The position numbers and the translations under genes are program-made. The notes below the pieces were generated by a model. It was not told the DNA's origin and did no database searches. It was given only the letters and a program-made list of their open reading frames with translations. 64,000 bases of DNA from Paenibacillus flagellatus (lineage in GTDB: Bacteria > Bacillota > Bacilli > Paenibacillales > NBRC-103111), in assembly GCF_003217775.1 (NCBI RefSeq), contig NZ_QJVJ01000001.1, positions 372,001 through 436,000 of the forward strand, given 5' to 3'. Of this stretch, positions 10,450-17,975 are shown piece by piece (the stretch's first letter is position 1; each line of letters begins with the position of its first letter).

Positions 10450-11962
10450 TCCATACCCTCCTAGTTGCCAGAGTCGGATTCAATCCTAACCATTTGTATA
10501 GAACTGACGCAGCAGCCGTAAGAAACATGAATGAAATGACGATCCATATGAACTCTGCCAACATTCCGCTTGGAATAAATAACCGTTTAAGGAGGTAGAC
10601 GAGGCCGAACAGCAATCCATTCGTTGCGAAAACCTTCATTAAAACGATCAAAGTGCGTCTGGTAAGGATACTCCCTATTTTTTTAGTCATGAAGTAATAA
10701 AGAAGGACGGTTGTTACACCCGATGTAAGAACGGTGCCGAGCGCAATCCCGTTATGTCCGTAGTGTTTCATAAAAACGAGGCTTGATCCTATATTCGTAA
10801 ATAAGCCGATTAAAGAAACAAGAACCTGATATTTTGCATCTTGCAATGCATTGTAAATTCTCGCCAAAATCATGCCGCATAAAAACGAAAAGAGACCAAG
10901 TGAATATATTCCCCAAACACTAGATGTATAACGGGTGGATACCGATGTAAACTCCCCCCGTTCAAACAACAGTTTCACGATATAAGGCGAAAAATGCACG
11001 ATATATACGGCTAGCGGTAACAAGATCATCCCGTACAAAGCGAAAATATCGTTTACCTTTTCCTTAAGGGTTTTAATATCGCCTCTGGACACCCATGTTG
11101 TAAAGGAACTAAGCATGGTGTTCGAAATCGTGACGATAAAGATTTGTCTTAACATCGAATCCAGTTTCTCGGCATAATTGAGCGAAGAGACTGCTCCTTC
11201 GTACAAGTTGCTCGCTAAAATCTGACCAATCATTGGACTGGCCAAACCGAAAGTGGCGCTCAACATTAGGGGGATGGTTAATAACAATGCTCTTTTTACA
11301 TCGGGATTTTTAAATCGATATCCCTTTGGCAACACTATCCCTGATCTACGCAAAAATACAATTTGTATCATTGCCTCCACAGCTGTTCCAAATAATAGAC
11401 TGAAACAGAGGGTATACATATCTTTTCCAGGGTCGATTGCTATATATAGAATGGAGGCAACGTAACCAAACATTGTAGAAAAAGTAGGCAAAATAAATTG
11501 ATGTTTTGCGTTATACAAATTTCTTAACAGTACGACGATACAATTTAGGATCAACACAAAAATAAGAACACTGCTCAATGAGACAAGCAACAAGAAATGC
11601 TCACCTTCAAAACCGATCGGGATAGCTTTTAGAAGTTGATAGGAGCATATAGAAAAAGCGATCGCGATAACCGTCACCGACAAAGCGACGAGTAAACTAA
11701 TACTCTTGTAAATCTTGAGCATTTCAAGCTCGCCATATTTATCTTTCCCCGATATGATAATGGGGATTAGAGCTCCTTGCAACGAACCCATAATGAGACC
11801 GGATATCAGCAGCGGGATAAATTGCGCTAATACAAAGACATCGTATTCCGTGTTCGTTCCATAAAAATATGCGATTACAAGATTCTTTCCAAAGCTGACC
11901 ACGTTCAGAACAAATGTAAGTATCATTAGAGCAACAGTATTATTTTTGATCACTCGCATCAT
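10424..11962 (-). CDS. MurJ/Wzx-type lipid-linked oligosaccharide flippase
   Basis: A 512-residue polytopic membrane protein of the MOP exporter superfamily, closest in look to MurJ/MviN. It shows about fourteen hydrophobic segments, an early NLVIAYFYGTNTEYD segment and LFERGEFTSVST near residue 330, both MurJ-like. MurJ proteins flip lipid II. In an eps operon between a dehydratase and glycosyltransferases, a Wzx-like role in flipping the polysaccharide repeat unit is more likely. The ATG at 11962 is a tentative start. TTG at 11974 and ATG at 11959 are alternatives, because no strong ribosome site separates them. Confidence 0.8.
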   Translation of the reverse strand: MMRVIKNNTVALMILTFVLNVVSFGKNLVIAYFYGTNTEYDVFVLAQFIPLLISGLIMGSLQGALIPIIISGKDKYGELEMLKIYKSISLLVALSVTVIAIAFSICSYQLLKAIPIGFEGEHFLLLVSLSSVLIFVLILNCIVVLLRNLYNAKHQFILPTFSTMFGYVASILYIAIDPGKDMYTLCFSLLFGTAVEAMIQIVFLRRSGIVLPKGYRFKNPDVKRALLLTIPLMLSATFGLASPMIGQILASNLYEGAVSSLNYAEKLDSMLRQIFIVTISNTMLSSFTTWVSRGDIKTLKEKVNDIFALYGMILLPLAVYIVHFSPYIVKLLFERGEFTSVSTRYTSSVWGIYSLGLFSFLCGMILARIYNALQDAKYQVLVSLIGLFTNIGSSLVFMKHYGHNGIALGTVLTSGVTTVLLYYFMTKKIGSILTRRTLIVLMKVFATNGLLFGLVYLLKRLFIPSGMLAEFIWIVISFMFLTAAASVLYKWLGLNPTLATRRVWSERLRREA

Positions 11963-11982
11963 CCGCAGCACCAACTCTCGAA

Positions 11983-13824
11983 TTACACTAAGGATAGATC
12001 TTTAACTTTATCCGGTTGCGAATAGGATGGGACGATCGTTTGCAGCATGCTGCGAATTATGTCGGAGTCCTGCCCAACGGTTGCTTCCATACGCTTCATT
12101 TGCTGTTCCATTTCGTTCTTGAGCAATGTCATCGGTTTCCCGATAAAAATTCGATCATGCTTTGTAGAGGTAAGTCCTTCCTCTTCCGTAAGCAACTCTT
12201 CAAAAAGTTTTTCACCGGGGCGAATTCCCGAATATGCGATCTCGATATCAACATTCGGTTCAAAGCCCGATAAGCGAATTAAATCTTTAGCCAACTCCAA
12301 AATTTTAACCGGTTCCCCCATATCAAGTATAAACACTTCACCGCCTTCCAAAAAGGCACCCGCCTGGATGACAAGTTGAACTGCTTCCGGTATCGTCATA
12401 AAGTAGCGGATCATGTCAGGATGGGTTACCGTAACGGGTCCGCCTTTTCGTATCTGCTCCTTAAATTTGGGGATAACACTGCCACGGCTTCCAAGCACAT
12501 TTCCAAATCGTACAGCAGCAAATTTAGTCCGGCTGTATGTATTCAAGGATTGAATGTACATTTCTGCAACCCGCTTTGTAGTACCCATTACGCTTGTAGG
12601 ATTAACCGCTTTGTCTGTCGAAATTAACACGAAACGTTCCGCTCCGTATCGATCCGCGCAATCCGCGACATTTTTTGTCCCAAACACATTATTTTTAATC
12701 GCCTCGGAGGGGTTCTTCTCCATGAGAGGAACATGCTTATGTGCCGCGGCATGAAAGACGATTTGCGGTGAAAAATTGCGGAATACGTCTTCTATTCTAG
12801 AACGATCTTGAACATCGGCAATAATCGTTTCCAACGAAAGATCCCGAAATTTTTCCCGCAATTCAGTTTCGATCGTATATATGCTATTTTCTCCATGCCC
12901 TAGGAGTAATATCTTTTTCGGCCGAAATGTAGACAGTTGGCGGCATAATTCGGAACCAATCGACCCTCCGGCACCAGTTACGAGAATTATTTTGTCTTCG
13001 ATATAGTCGGCGATCCCTTGCAAATCGGTCTTGATAGGTTCCCTCCCGAGCAAATCGTCCACTTCAACATCCCTTATTTCATTAATTGTTATTTTTCCGT
13101 TTATTAAATCGCCTATTCTGGGTATTATCTTTAATTTGGCCTTAGTTAGCTTACAGGCTTCAATAATGCTCGACACATCTTTTTTCGAGGCAGACGGCAA
13201 TGCTATTACGATATCTTCTATGGCGTATTGTTCAACGGCCCCAACAATATGATTTCTCCCCCCCACCACAGGTAAGCCCAATACTTGATGATGATGCTTT
13301 GCTGGATCATCATCGATAAAAGCAACCGGAGACATTTGGGCCGTTCGATCGAACATTAATTCCTTGGCGATGATCATTCCGCAATCGCCAGCCCCAATAA
13401 TTAACGTCCGTCTCTGCACCTTGTTACGGGCTAGATACGAATCTCGGTAAACCCTCCAAACAAATCGCACGCCACCCATTAGCAATAGCACAGTCTGGTA
13501 CATCATCAAAGTCATGGATACCGGGAACATAACGTTTGTGCAGATCGTTGCAATCGTGTAGGAAATGAGACACGCTATAGTGGAAGCCTTGAAAATAGAG
13601 ACTAGCTCACCTACACTTGCATATTGCCATATCCGATTATAAAGTTTGAAACGAAACATAACTGCCGGGAATACTACCGTAGAGACAAGTAAGAACATAA
13701 ACCCGTGCGACCATCTGTCCCCAATAACGTCGGTTCCCGTAACAAAGTAGGCTAAGAAAAAACCAAGCCAAACGATGGATATATCGACGCTGACAAGAAG
13801 GGCAACTCTTTTCTTGTAGTTCAT
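11983..13824 (-). CDS. epsC: Membrane-bound nucleoside-diphosphate-sugar 4,6-dehydratase (EpsC/CapD/PglF-like)
   Basis: A 613-residue protein with an N-terminal four-to-five-helix membrane region (about residues 1-130), a first Rossmann-like domain with GAGDCGMIIAKEL, and a C-terminal dehydratase domain. That domain begins VTGAGGSIGSELCRQL near residue 278 and has STDKAVNPTSVMGTTKR, where Met replaces the usual catalytic Tyr as is normal in PglF/CapD. The expected reaction is UDP-GlcNAc to a UDP-4-keto-6-deoxy sugar, which is known for this family. ATG at 13824 sits seven bases after GGAGG. An ATG directly before it and one further upstream are less likely. It is the third large gene of the operon, as epsC is in B. 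subtilis. Confidence 0.88.
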   Translation of the reverse strand: MNYKKRVALLVSVDISIVWLGFFLAYFVTGTDVIGDRWSHGFMFLLVSTVVFPAVMFRFKLYNRIWQYASVGELVSIFKASTIACLISYTIATICTNVMFPVSMTLMMYQTVLLLMGGVRFVWRVYRDSYLARNKVQRRTLIIGAGDCGMIIAKELMFDRTAQMSPVAFIDDDPAKHHHQVLGLPVVGGRNHIVGAVEQYAIEDIVIALPSASKKDVSSIIEACKLTKAKLKIIPRIGDLINGKITINEIRDVEVDDLLGREPIKTDLQGIADYIEDKIILVTGAGGSIGSELCRQLSTFRPKKILLLGHGENSIYTIETELREKFRDLSLETIIADVQDRSRIEDVFRNFSPQIVFHAAAHKHVPLMEKNPSEAIKNNVFGTKNVADCADRYGAERFVLISTDKAVNPTSVMGTTKRVAEMYIQSLNTYSRTKFAAVRFGNVLGSRGSVIPKFKEQIRKGGPVTVTHPDMIRYFMTIPEAVQLVIQAGAFLEGGEVFILDMGEPVKILELAKDLIRLSGFEPNVDIEIAYSGIRPGEKLFEELLTEEEGLTSTKHDRIFIGKPMTLLKNEMEQQMKRMEATVGQDSDIIRSMLQTIVPSYSQPDKVKDLSLV

Positions 13825-13855
13825 CATTTCTCCTCCATTATTTCCATTCATGAAA

Positions 13856-13900
13856 TTAAAAGAACCAGTTGGGGGTATCATCCCAAACTGGTTCTTTTAA
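13856..13900 (-). terminator. Strong hairpin with T-run directly upstream of epsC-like gene
   Basis: The arms TTAAAAGAACCAGTT (13856-13870) and AACTGGTTCTTTTAA (13886-13900) are a perfect 15-bp inverted repeat. Three further G-C pairs extend it past one bulged A. On the minus strand the hairpin ends in TTCTTTTAATTT. It lies inside the eps operon, about 30 bp before the epsC-like start codon, so it should cut distal expression unless transcripts are made termination-resistant. Confidence 0.75.
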
Positions 13901-14046
13901 CAGCATGAGAAAAAACGGGGCATCGAACCCCTCCTCACATCACACTCTCGACGACTGGCGTCTAAGGCGTTTGGCGCCCACAGCATGACCGAGTGTCTAC
14001 AGTGATAAAGGTGCAGTAGACATTACCTCCGAAAAAATCACATTCG
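13901..14046 (-). ncRNA. Candidate EAR (epsC) structured RNA
   Basis: This 170-bp gap lies between the tyrosine-kinase-like gene and the epsC-like gene, exactly where the eps-associated RNA (EAR) is known in B. subtilis and other Bacillales. EAR makes RNA polymerase ignore downstream terminators. Pairings visible are TGTCTAC/GTAGACA (13994-14000 with 14016-14022), GGCG/CGCC (13966-13969 with 13975-13978), GACG/CGTC (13950-13953 with 13959-13962), and an alternative long-range ACACTC/GAGTGT (13942-13947 with 13991-13996). A GGGG/CCCC hairpin followed by a T-run closes it at 13910-13931. Assignment rests on synteny and structure. I could not align it to the family consensus. Confidence 0.6.
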
Positions 14047-14072
14047 GCCCATCTAAACCCCTGCATTAATAA

Positions 14073-14732
14073 CTATTTTCGAGTGACCTTCTTAATTTTC
14101 GCATCATTCATGACGACTCCAAGTACCGAGGCATTTATCCGCTGTAGTACTTCTACTGCTTCTTTCGCTTTCGACTGTTTGGTCTGGTTGCATCGGATAA
14201 CGAATATAGCACCGTCACATTCAGCGGCGAATAACTGGGTATCGACAGATTCCAGAACGGCAGGTGAATCAATAATTACGATATCGAATAACTGTTTTGC
14301 CCTTTCGACAATAGACTTAACTTGTAAAGTTCCGTAATCTATAGCACTTCCTGAAACATTGCCGGCTGAGAGCAAAGTCAGCTTATCGAATGACGTTTCC
14401 TGCAATGCTTCAGACCATTCAACCTCTCCGACCAACAGGTTTGCCAAACCGATATGGTTTGACCTCCCAAACAAGTTATGCAAGACAGGACGCTGCAAAT
14501 CCGAATCGATCAAAAGCACGTTTTGAGATTCTCTTGCGAATGCAACAGCTATATTCATAGCAGTTGTTGTTTTACCTTCACCTCGCACAGAGGACGTAAT
14601 AAGAACGCTTCGAATAGGCTCCTCCTGGCGGGAAAGACGAATCTTTAACTTGAGTGAGCGGTATGCATCCATGACTTGATTGTGCGGTACGGTATTCATT
14701 AGTAAAGCAGATTTATTGGTTGAGGCTTGCAT
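14073..14732 (-). CDS. epsB: Bacterial tyrosine kinase-like ATPase (EpsB/CpsD family)
   Basis: A P-loop protein of about 219 residues of the CpsD/CapB/EpsB family. Such proteins pair with a Wzz-type membrane partner and control polymer length and export. Walker A is in RGEGKTTTAMNIA, Walker A' in VLLIDSDLQRP and Walker B in IVIIDSPAV. Unlike most family members, the C-terminus ends KIKKVTRK and has no tyrosine cluster, so the usual autophosphorylation tail is missing. The start is uncertain: ATG at 14732, with GTG at 14744 and TTG at 14747 also in frame. It overlaps the partner gene, which suggests coupled translation. Confidence 0.85.
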   Translation of the reverse strand: MQASTNKSALLMNTVPHNQVMDAYRSLKLKIRLSRQEEPIRSVLITSSVRGEGKTTTAMNIAVAFARESQNVLLIDSDLQRPVLHNLFGRSNHIGLANLLVGEVEWSEALQETSFDKLTLLSAGNVSGSAIDYGTLQVKSIVERAKQLFDIVIIDSPAVLESVDTQLFAAECDGAIFVIRCNQTKQSKAKEAVEVLQRINASVLGVVMNDAKIKKVTRK

Positions 14733-15456
14733 AATGGGTTTCACCAACCTTTCGATGATTCTGCGCCCCCGATTTCAGATCATATAGATCTTTCTTTCGA
14801 ATTCTAGAAATACTAGCAAGCACCGGCATTCCAAGAATCAATTCCGCCTGTTTGTCAGTCTTAATCGTATCATCAAGATACTCGATCAAAAGCACCAAGC
14901 CGGCAGATAAGAATAACGACAACGCTATGGCCATCAACATATTCAGTTGAATTTTCGGTTTGATTGGGCTTGGATTATTTCCCGGAATCGTGTCGCTTTC
15001 CAGTATCGTTACATTATCAACTTTCATAATCCGTGCGATTTCTGTTTTGAATTCACCCGCCAATGCATGTACGGCACTAACGGCTTTCTCGTAAGACCCA
15101 TCCTCAATAGTCAACGTTAGCATTTGTGATTCATTGGCCGCCGTTACTTCCGTTTTAGCTATAAGTTGCTCAGTTGTCAGGTTTAATTCGGGGTGGCGTT
15201 CGACAACCTTGCTCATAATAGCGGGTGTTTTGATTATCTCTTTGTACGTAGTGACTAGCTTAATATTTGTTGTAATCGCATTTAAGTCCATTTGGGAACC
15301 TTCATTGACTACTAATCTGACACTAGCTGCATAAACAGGTTTTAAAACAAAAAATTGAATCGCTGCCGCAAATAAGCTTACGGCTAGTACGAGTGACAAA
15401 ATCAACCAAATCCGCCTGCGTACTATTGAAAAATAGTCTCTCAATTCCATTTCCAT
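14713..15456 (-). CDS. epsA: Wzz/YveK-type chain-length determinant and kinase modulator (EpsA-like)
   Basis: A 247-residue protein with two membrane segments (about residues 16-38 and 172-194) flanking an extracytoplasmic domain. The opening ELRDYFSIVRRRIW and the proline-rich NPSPIKPK before the second helix are hallmarks of the Wzz/YveK family. It regulates polysaccharide chain length and activates the cytoplasmic kinase encoded next to it. It is the first large gene of the eps operon. A good ribosome site (AGGAGG) precedes its ATG. A perfect copy of the repeated palindrome lies just upstream. Confidence 0.88.
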   Translation of the reverse strand: MEMELRDYFSIVRRRIWLILSLVLAVSLFAAAIQFFVLKPVYAASVRLVVNEGSQMDLNAITTNIKLVTTYKEIIKTPAIMSKVVERHPELNLTTEQLIAKTEVTAANESQMLTLTIEDGSYEKAVSAVHALAGEFKTEIARIMKVDNVTILESDTIPGNNPSPIKPKIQLNMLMAIALSLFLSAGLVLLIEYLDDTIKTDKQAELILGMPVLASISRIRKKDLYDLKSGAQNHRKVGETHYASLNQ

Positions 15457-15483
15457 CCTTACAGCCTCCTATTTTACTTGTAC

Positions 15484-15500
15484 TGATACATTTTGTATCA
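15484..15500. promoter_or_regulatory. Perfect operator-like palindrome TGATACA-N3-TGTATCA
   Basis: A 17-bp perfect palindrome with 7-bp arms and TTT centre. It sits between the 58-residue gene and the chain-length gene of the eps operon, a place where a bound repressor could act as a roadblock or control an internal promoter. It is the best member of a family of sites in this window and is probably bound by the XRE regulator encoded at 15927-16301. Confidence 0.6.
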
Positions 15501-15502
15501 AT

Positions 15503-15679
15503 TCATGCATTAAGATTTCTTTTCTTATGCTTTTTCCCTCGTTTTGTTTCTTCTTCGTTCGCACCCTCAGATTCCATTAATTTTAATTCGAATAATATTT
15601 GGTACACTTTTTTCGGTTCGATGTCTAAATACTCCATGATGTCAAAAATATCGAGTTCGATTTTTTTTCGTTTTATCAC
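15503..15679 (-). CDS. Small charged protein at the head of the eps operon, function unknown
   Basis: A 58-residue open frame with a GTG start nine bases after GGGGAGGG. It begins MIKRKKIELDIF, has a predicted helix-turn-helix-sized core (DIMEYLDIEPKKVYQILFEL, residues 13-32) and a very basic tail (KRGKKHKKR). It lies between the divergent XRE repressor and the chain-length gene, flanked on both sides by operator-like palindromes, so it is likely the first gene of the operon. The size and paired-helix layout recall SinI-type antirepressors of B. subtilis, but no clear sequence homology is visible and that role is speculation. It does not look like a membrane protein. Confidence 0.6.
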   Translation of the reverse strand: MIKRKKIELDIFDIMEYLDIEPKKVYQILFELKLMESEGANEEETKRGKKHKKRNLNA

Positions 15680-15743
15680 AGGACCCTCCCCTAACTAGAT
15701 CTTCGTCTAAAACGAATTTTTTTATCGTATTCACTCAATTTTC

Positions 15744-15758
15744 GATTCATTTTGTATC
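15744..15758. promoter_or_regulatory. Operator-like site GATTCA-TTT-TGTATC
   Basis: One mismatch between the two 6-bp arms. It lies in the 247-bp intergenic region between the XRE gene and the eps operon, near probable promoter elements for the minus-strand operon. Confidence 0.5.
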
Positions 15759-15781
15759 ATTTTGTCTACAATGTAATATTA

Positions 15782-15796
15782 GATACGTATTGTATC
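15782..15796. promoter_or_regulatory. Operator-like site GATACG-TAT-TGTATC
   Basis: A near-perfect inverted repeat in the same divergent intergenic region, 38 bp centre to centre from the previous site. On the minus strand a TTGATA element overlaps it, with TACATT 17 bp downstream, so it may cover the eps promoter. Occupancy could also autoregulate the XRE gene. Confidence 0.5.
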
Positions 15797-15926
15797 AAAG
15801 TCAAGTCAGATTTTCTTTTTTTATTTTAAATAATAATTAATCGCTTCCGATTTAACCTTGTTTTGTAGGCATTTCAATGGGTATACTTTAACTAATTCCA
15901 GATACAGCTTGCTAGGAGGACGGATA

Positions 15927-16301
15927 ATGGTCAGGTGTGGCGAACGAATCGCATATCTAAGGGAAAAAAGGGGACTTACACAAGAAGACTTGGCAAACAA
16001 ACTAGGCATCTCGCGCGCTTCCCTTTCCCATTATGAAACAAACCGTAGAGAGCCCGACTATGAAACGCTAAACAAGATTGCAAATTTTTTTGATATTTCC
16101 TTGGATTATTTGCTTGGTCGAACGGAAAATCCGCATGTGATTCTTGATAACGAGGTTAGGGAATTTGTTGACAGTCTAGAGTTATCCGACGAAAGCATCT
16201 TGGATAAATTTTCCCTTACCATAGATGGACGTAAACTGTCCCCGGAAGAATCAAGACGGTTTATCGCGTTTGTCCGGGCGGAACGGTCGATGAAAAAGTA
16301 A
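15927..16301 (+). CDS. XRE-family transcriptional regulator, probable eps repressor
   Basis: A 124-residue protein with an N-terminal Cro/CI-type helix-turn-helix (residues about 4-60: LREKRGLTQEDLANKLGISR, then SLSHYETNRREPD and FFDISLDYLLGRT). A short acidic C-terminal region ending FIAFVRAERSMKK is typical of small Bacillales XRE repressors. The start is the ATG at 15927, seven bases after AGGAGG, although the frame is open further upstream. It is divergent from the eps operon, and palindromes GATACA-N3-TGTATC flank it, so it most likely binds them and regulates itself, eps and the beta-helix gene downstream. It lacks an obvious SinR-style C-terminal hook. Target assignment is inference from position. 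Confidence 0.85.
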   Translation: MVRCGERIAYLREKRGLTQEDLANKLGISRASLSHYETNRREPDYETLNKIANFFDISLDYLLGRTENPHVILDNEVREFVDSLELSDESILDKFSLTIDGRKLSPEESRRFIAFVRAERSMKK

Positions 16302-16314
16302 CCTAAGTCGCACC

Positions 16315-16342
16315 TTGTCATTTCGAAGTTATGTGATACAAT
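16315..16342 (+). promoter_or_regulatory. Sigma-A-like promoter of the Tat-exported beta-helix gene
   Basis: TTGTCA (16315-16320) and TACAAT (16337-16342) are separated by 16 bp and lie 30 bp before the start codon. The operator-like site at 16335-16358 covers the -10 element and the start region, so repressor binding would block it. Confidence 0.55.
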
Positions 16343-16358
16343 GTATACAATATGTATC
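16335..16358. promoter_or_regulatory. Operator-like double site upstream of beta-helix gene
   Basis: GATACA (16335-16340) is followed by TATACA-ATA-TGTATC (16344-16358). The second module has one arm mismatch. The site overlaps the -10 box of the promoter listed at 16315-16342. Confidence 0.5.
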
Positions 16359-16371
16359 TAGGGTGGTAATC

Positions 16372-17739
16372 ATGAACTCGAATGACAAAAAAATTAGTCG
16401 AAGAAAAGTGATTGCGAAAATGAGCGCGGCTGGCATGGCCCTTTTAGGGGCACCACTTTTAGCGGGGGCCTCCAATCTTCCTACAGCAACACAAGCATCG
16501 GCAAGGGGGGGGTTTGACGGTATTGTTAACGTTCTGGATTACGGCGCTAAAGGCGACGGTTCGTCCGACGATACCATCGCGATACAAACCGCCCTCAACT
16601 CCGGAGCTGGGAGCGTTCTTATCCCTGTCGGTGACTATAAGATCACTTCCACTATTGTTATCCCCGAGAAAGTAACACTTAGAGGAATAGGACGTTTTTC
16701 CAGGATCATCAAGTATTTTGATGGCGATATGATCCGCATGCATGATCAGGCGAAAATTCTTGAAATTGAATTGGATGGCCGAGGAAAATTTTTTGGGGGC
16801 CGTGGTGTCATTATCGATAGCGGGAGTAACCAAAAAATATTGGACAGCTCTATCGTCAATACAAGGAGCTATTGTGTGGAATACGTTCATTCAGGCGACG
16901 GCAAAATTTCCACAATAGATAAGTGTTTGATGTATACACTCACTCTATTCGAGTTGCCCGCCATTAAATTCCCAGATATGGAGGCGAATGGGGACCGGAA
17001 AATAATCTCCGTCGATTGCGGCGGTGGACTTCTAGCAAACTTTGCCGGCTGCTCTACCGTATTGGTCGTAAACTGTAATATGATTGGCGTTATTTTTACC
17101 CCAAACTCAAAAAAAGTGTCTTTAATCGGAAATCGTATTGCGGGTGGGACCGTCGGTATTAATGTGGAGATATATGGCATCAACCATACAGTCATCGGAA
17201 ACATCGTCGCAACCCCGATCATCGTCAAAGCCGATAGCGGCGGTTCCGTGATCATGGGTAACGTAGCAAAGGTTATCGATGAAAGTCATGGTAAAAATAA
17301 AATCGATGTTGACACCCCTGGGCTTACCCTTATTAATAATTACGGGGGCACCCATCCCGACAGTTCAGCTATCGTTATGGGTGGAGGTGGTCAAAGCCCT
17401 AACGCAGCATCCATTTCATTTGGCGACGGTACTGGCTGGAGACTGAATATCGGGACCCGAATCAACGATCAATTCGTTCCAAAATTCGGTTTTTATGACA
17501 AGGGGGGCTTGTACTTCGAGCCGATGAATATTAATCACGTCTCGAACGGTTGCGTATTCACCGACTCAGCTGATCGCAAGCTAAAATTTAAAGACGATCG
17601 AGGTCAAGTACATGAATTGTCAGGAACTGCCATAAGATTTCAAGGGAGTAGCACCGCAACCGATCTGTTGTCGTTAAGAAACGATCTGAATTCCCTTTTG
17701 GAGAAATTAAAAGCAAGCGGTTTGATGAATAAAAGATAA
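16372..17739 (+). CDS. Tat-exported right-handed beta-helix (pectate lyase 3 superfamily) protein
   Basis: A 455-residue protein with a twin-arginine signal (ISRRKVIAKM at about residues 8-17, then a hydrophobic stretch and an A-S-A cleavage region). The mature part starts with NVLDYGAKGDGSSDDTIAIQ, the hallmark of the pectate-lyase-3/GH28-like beta-helix superfamily, and continues with helix-type repeats. A C-terminal region contains SISFGDGTGWRLNIGT and LKFKDDRGQVHEL, which resemble phage tail-protein ends. It may act on or bind the exopolysaccharide outside the cell. A catalytic site was not identified. ATG at 16372 follows GGGTGG. A paralog without a signal peptide lies convergently downstream. 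Confidence 0.8.
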   Translation: MNSNDKKISRRKVIAKMSAAGMALLGAPLLAGASNLPTATQASARGGFDGIVNVLDYGAKGDGSSDDTIAIQTALNSGAGSVLIPVGDYKITSTIVIPEKVTLRGIGRFSRIIKYFDGDMIRMHDQAKILEIELDGRGKFFGGRGVIIDSGSNQKILDSSIVNTRSYCVEYVHSGDGKISTIDKCLMYTLTLFELPAIKFPDMEANGDRKIISVDCGGGLLANFAGCSTVLVVNCNMIGVIFTPNSKKVSLIGNRIAGGTVGINVEIYGINHTVIGNIVATPIIVKADSGGSVIMGNVAKVIDESHGKNKIDVDTPGLTLINNYGGTHPDSSAIVMGGGGQSPNAASISFGDGTGWRLNIGTRINDQFVPKFGFYDKGGLYFEPMNINHVSNGCVFTDSADRKLKFKDDRGQVHELSGTAIRFQGSSTATDLLSLRNDLNSLLEKLKASGLMNKR

Positions 17740-17745
17740 AGCAAC

Positions 17746-17790
17746 AATGACTCCAAGCATATCCCTATCGGGCCAAGCTGGAGTCATTTT
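17746..17790 (+). terminator. Intrinsic terminator of the beta-helix gene
   Basis: AATGACTCCA (17746-17755) pairs with TGGAGTCATT (17779-17788), with inner GC/GC pairs and a TTTT run. It starts seven bases after the stop codon. Confidence 0.75.
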
Positions 17791-17919
17791 GATTTACTCA
17801 TGAAAATATTCGTTTAAACTATTGGCTTAATGTATTATCCCGCGGGATAGTAATGCTTGCTGCGAGAACTTTGCGGATAAGTTAGAAGCAACGTGAAATT
17901 ACGGTACTCTTAGTTTATC

Positions 17920-17934
17920 GGTCCATTTTGTATC
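17920..17934. promoter_or_regulatory. Weak operator-like site between convergent genes
   Basis: GGTCCA-TTT-TGTATC has one good and one degenerate arm (4 of 6). It lies downstream of both neighbouring genes, so it controls no visible promoter. It may be a relic of the duplication. The rest of the 236-bp gap holds only the terminator listed. Confidence 0.25.
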
Positions 17935-17975
17935 AATCACATTATACAATAGGTATGTGAAATAAAGGGGTTTTA

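Noticed and set aside
13901-13988. Direct repeat CAGCATGA at 13901 and 13981 as a possible transposon target duplication
   Set aside because: Eight bases 80 bp apart without transposase or terminal repeats can arise by chance inside a structured RNA.
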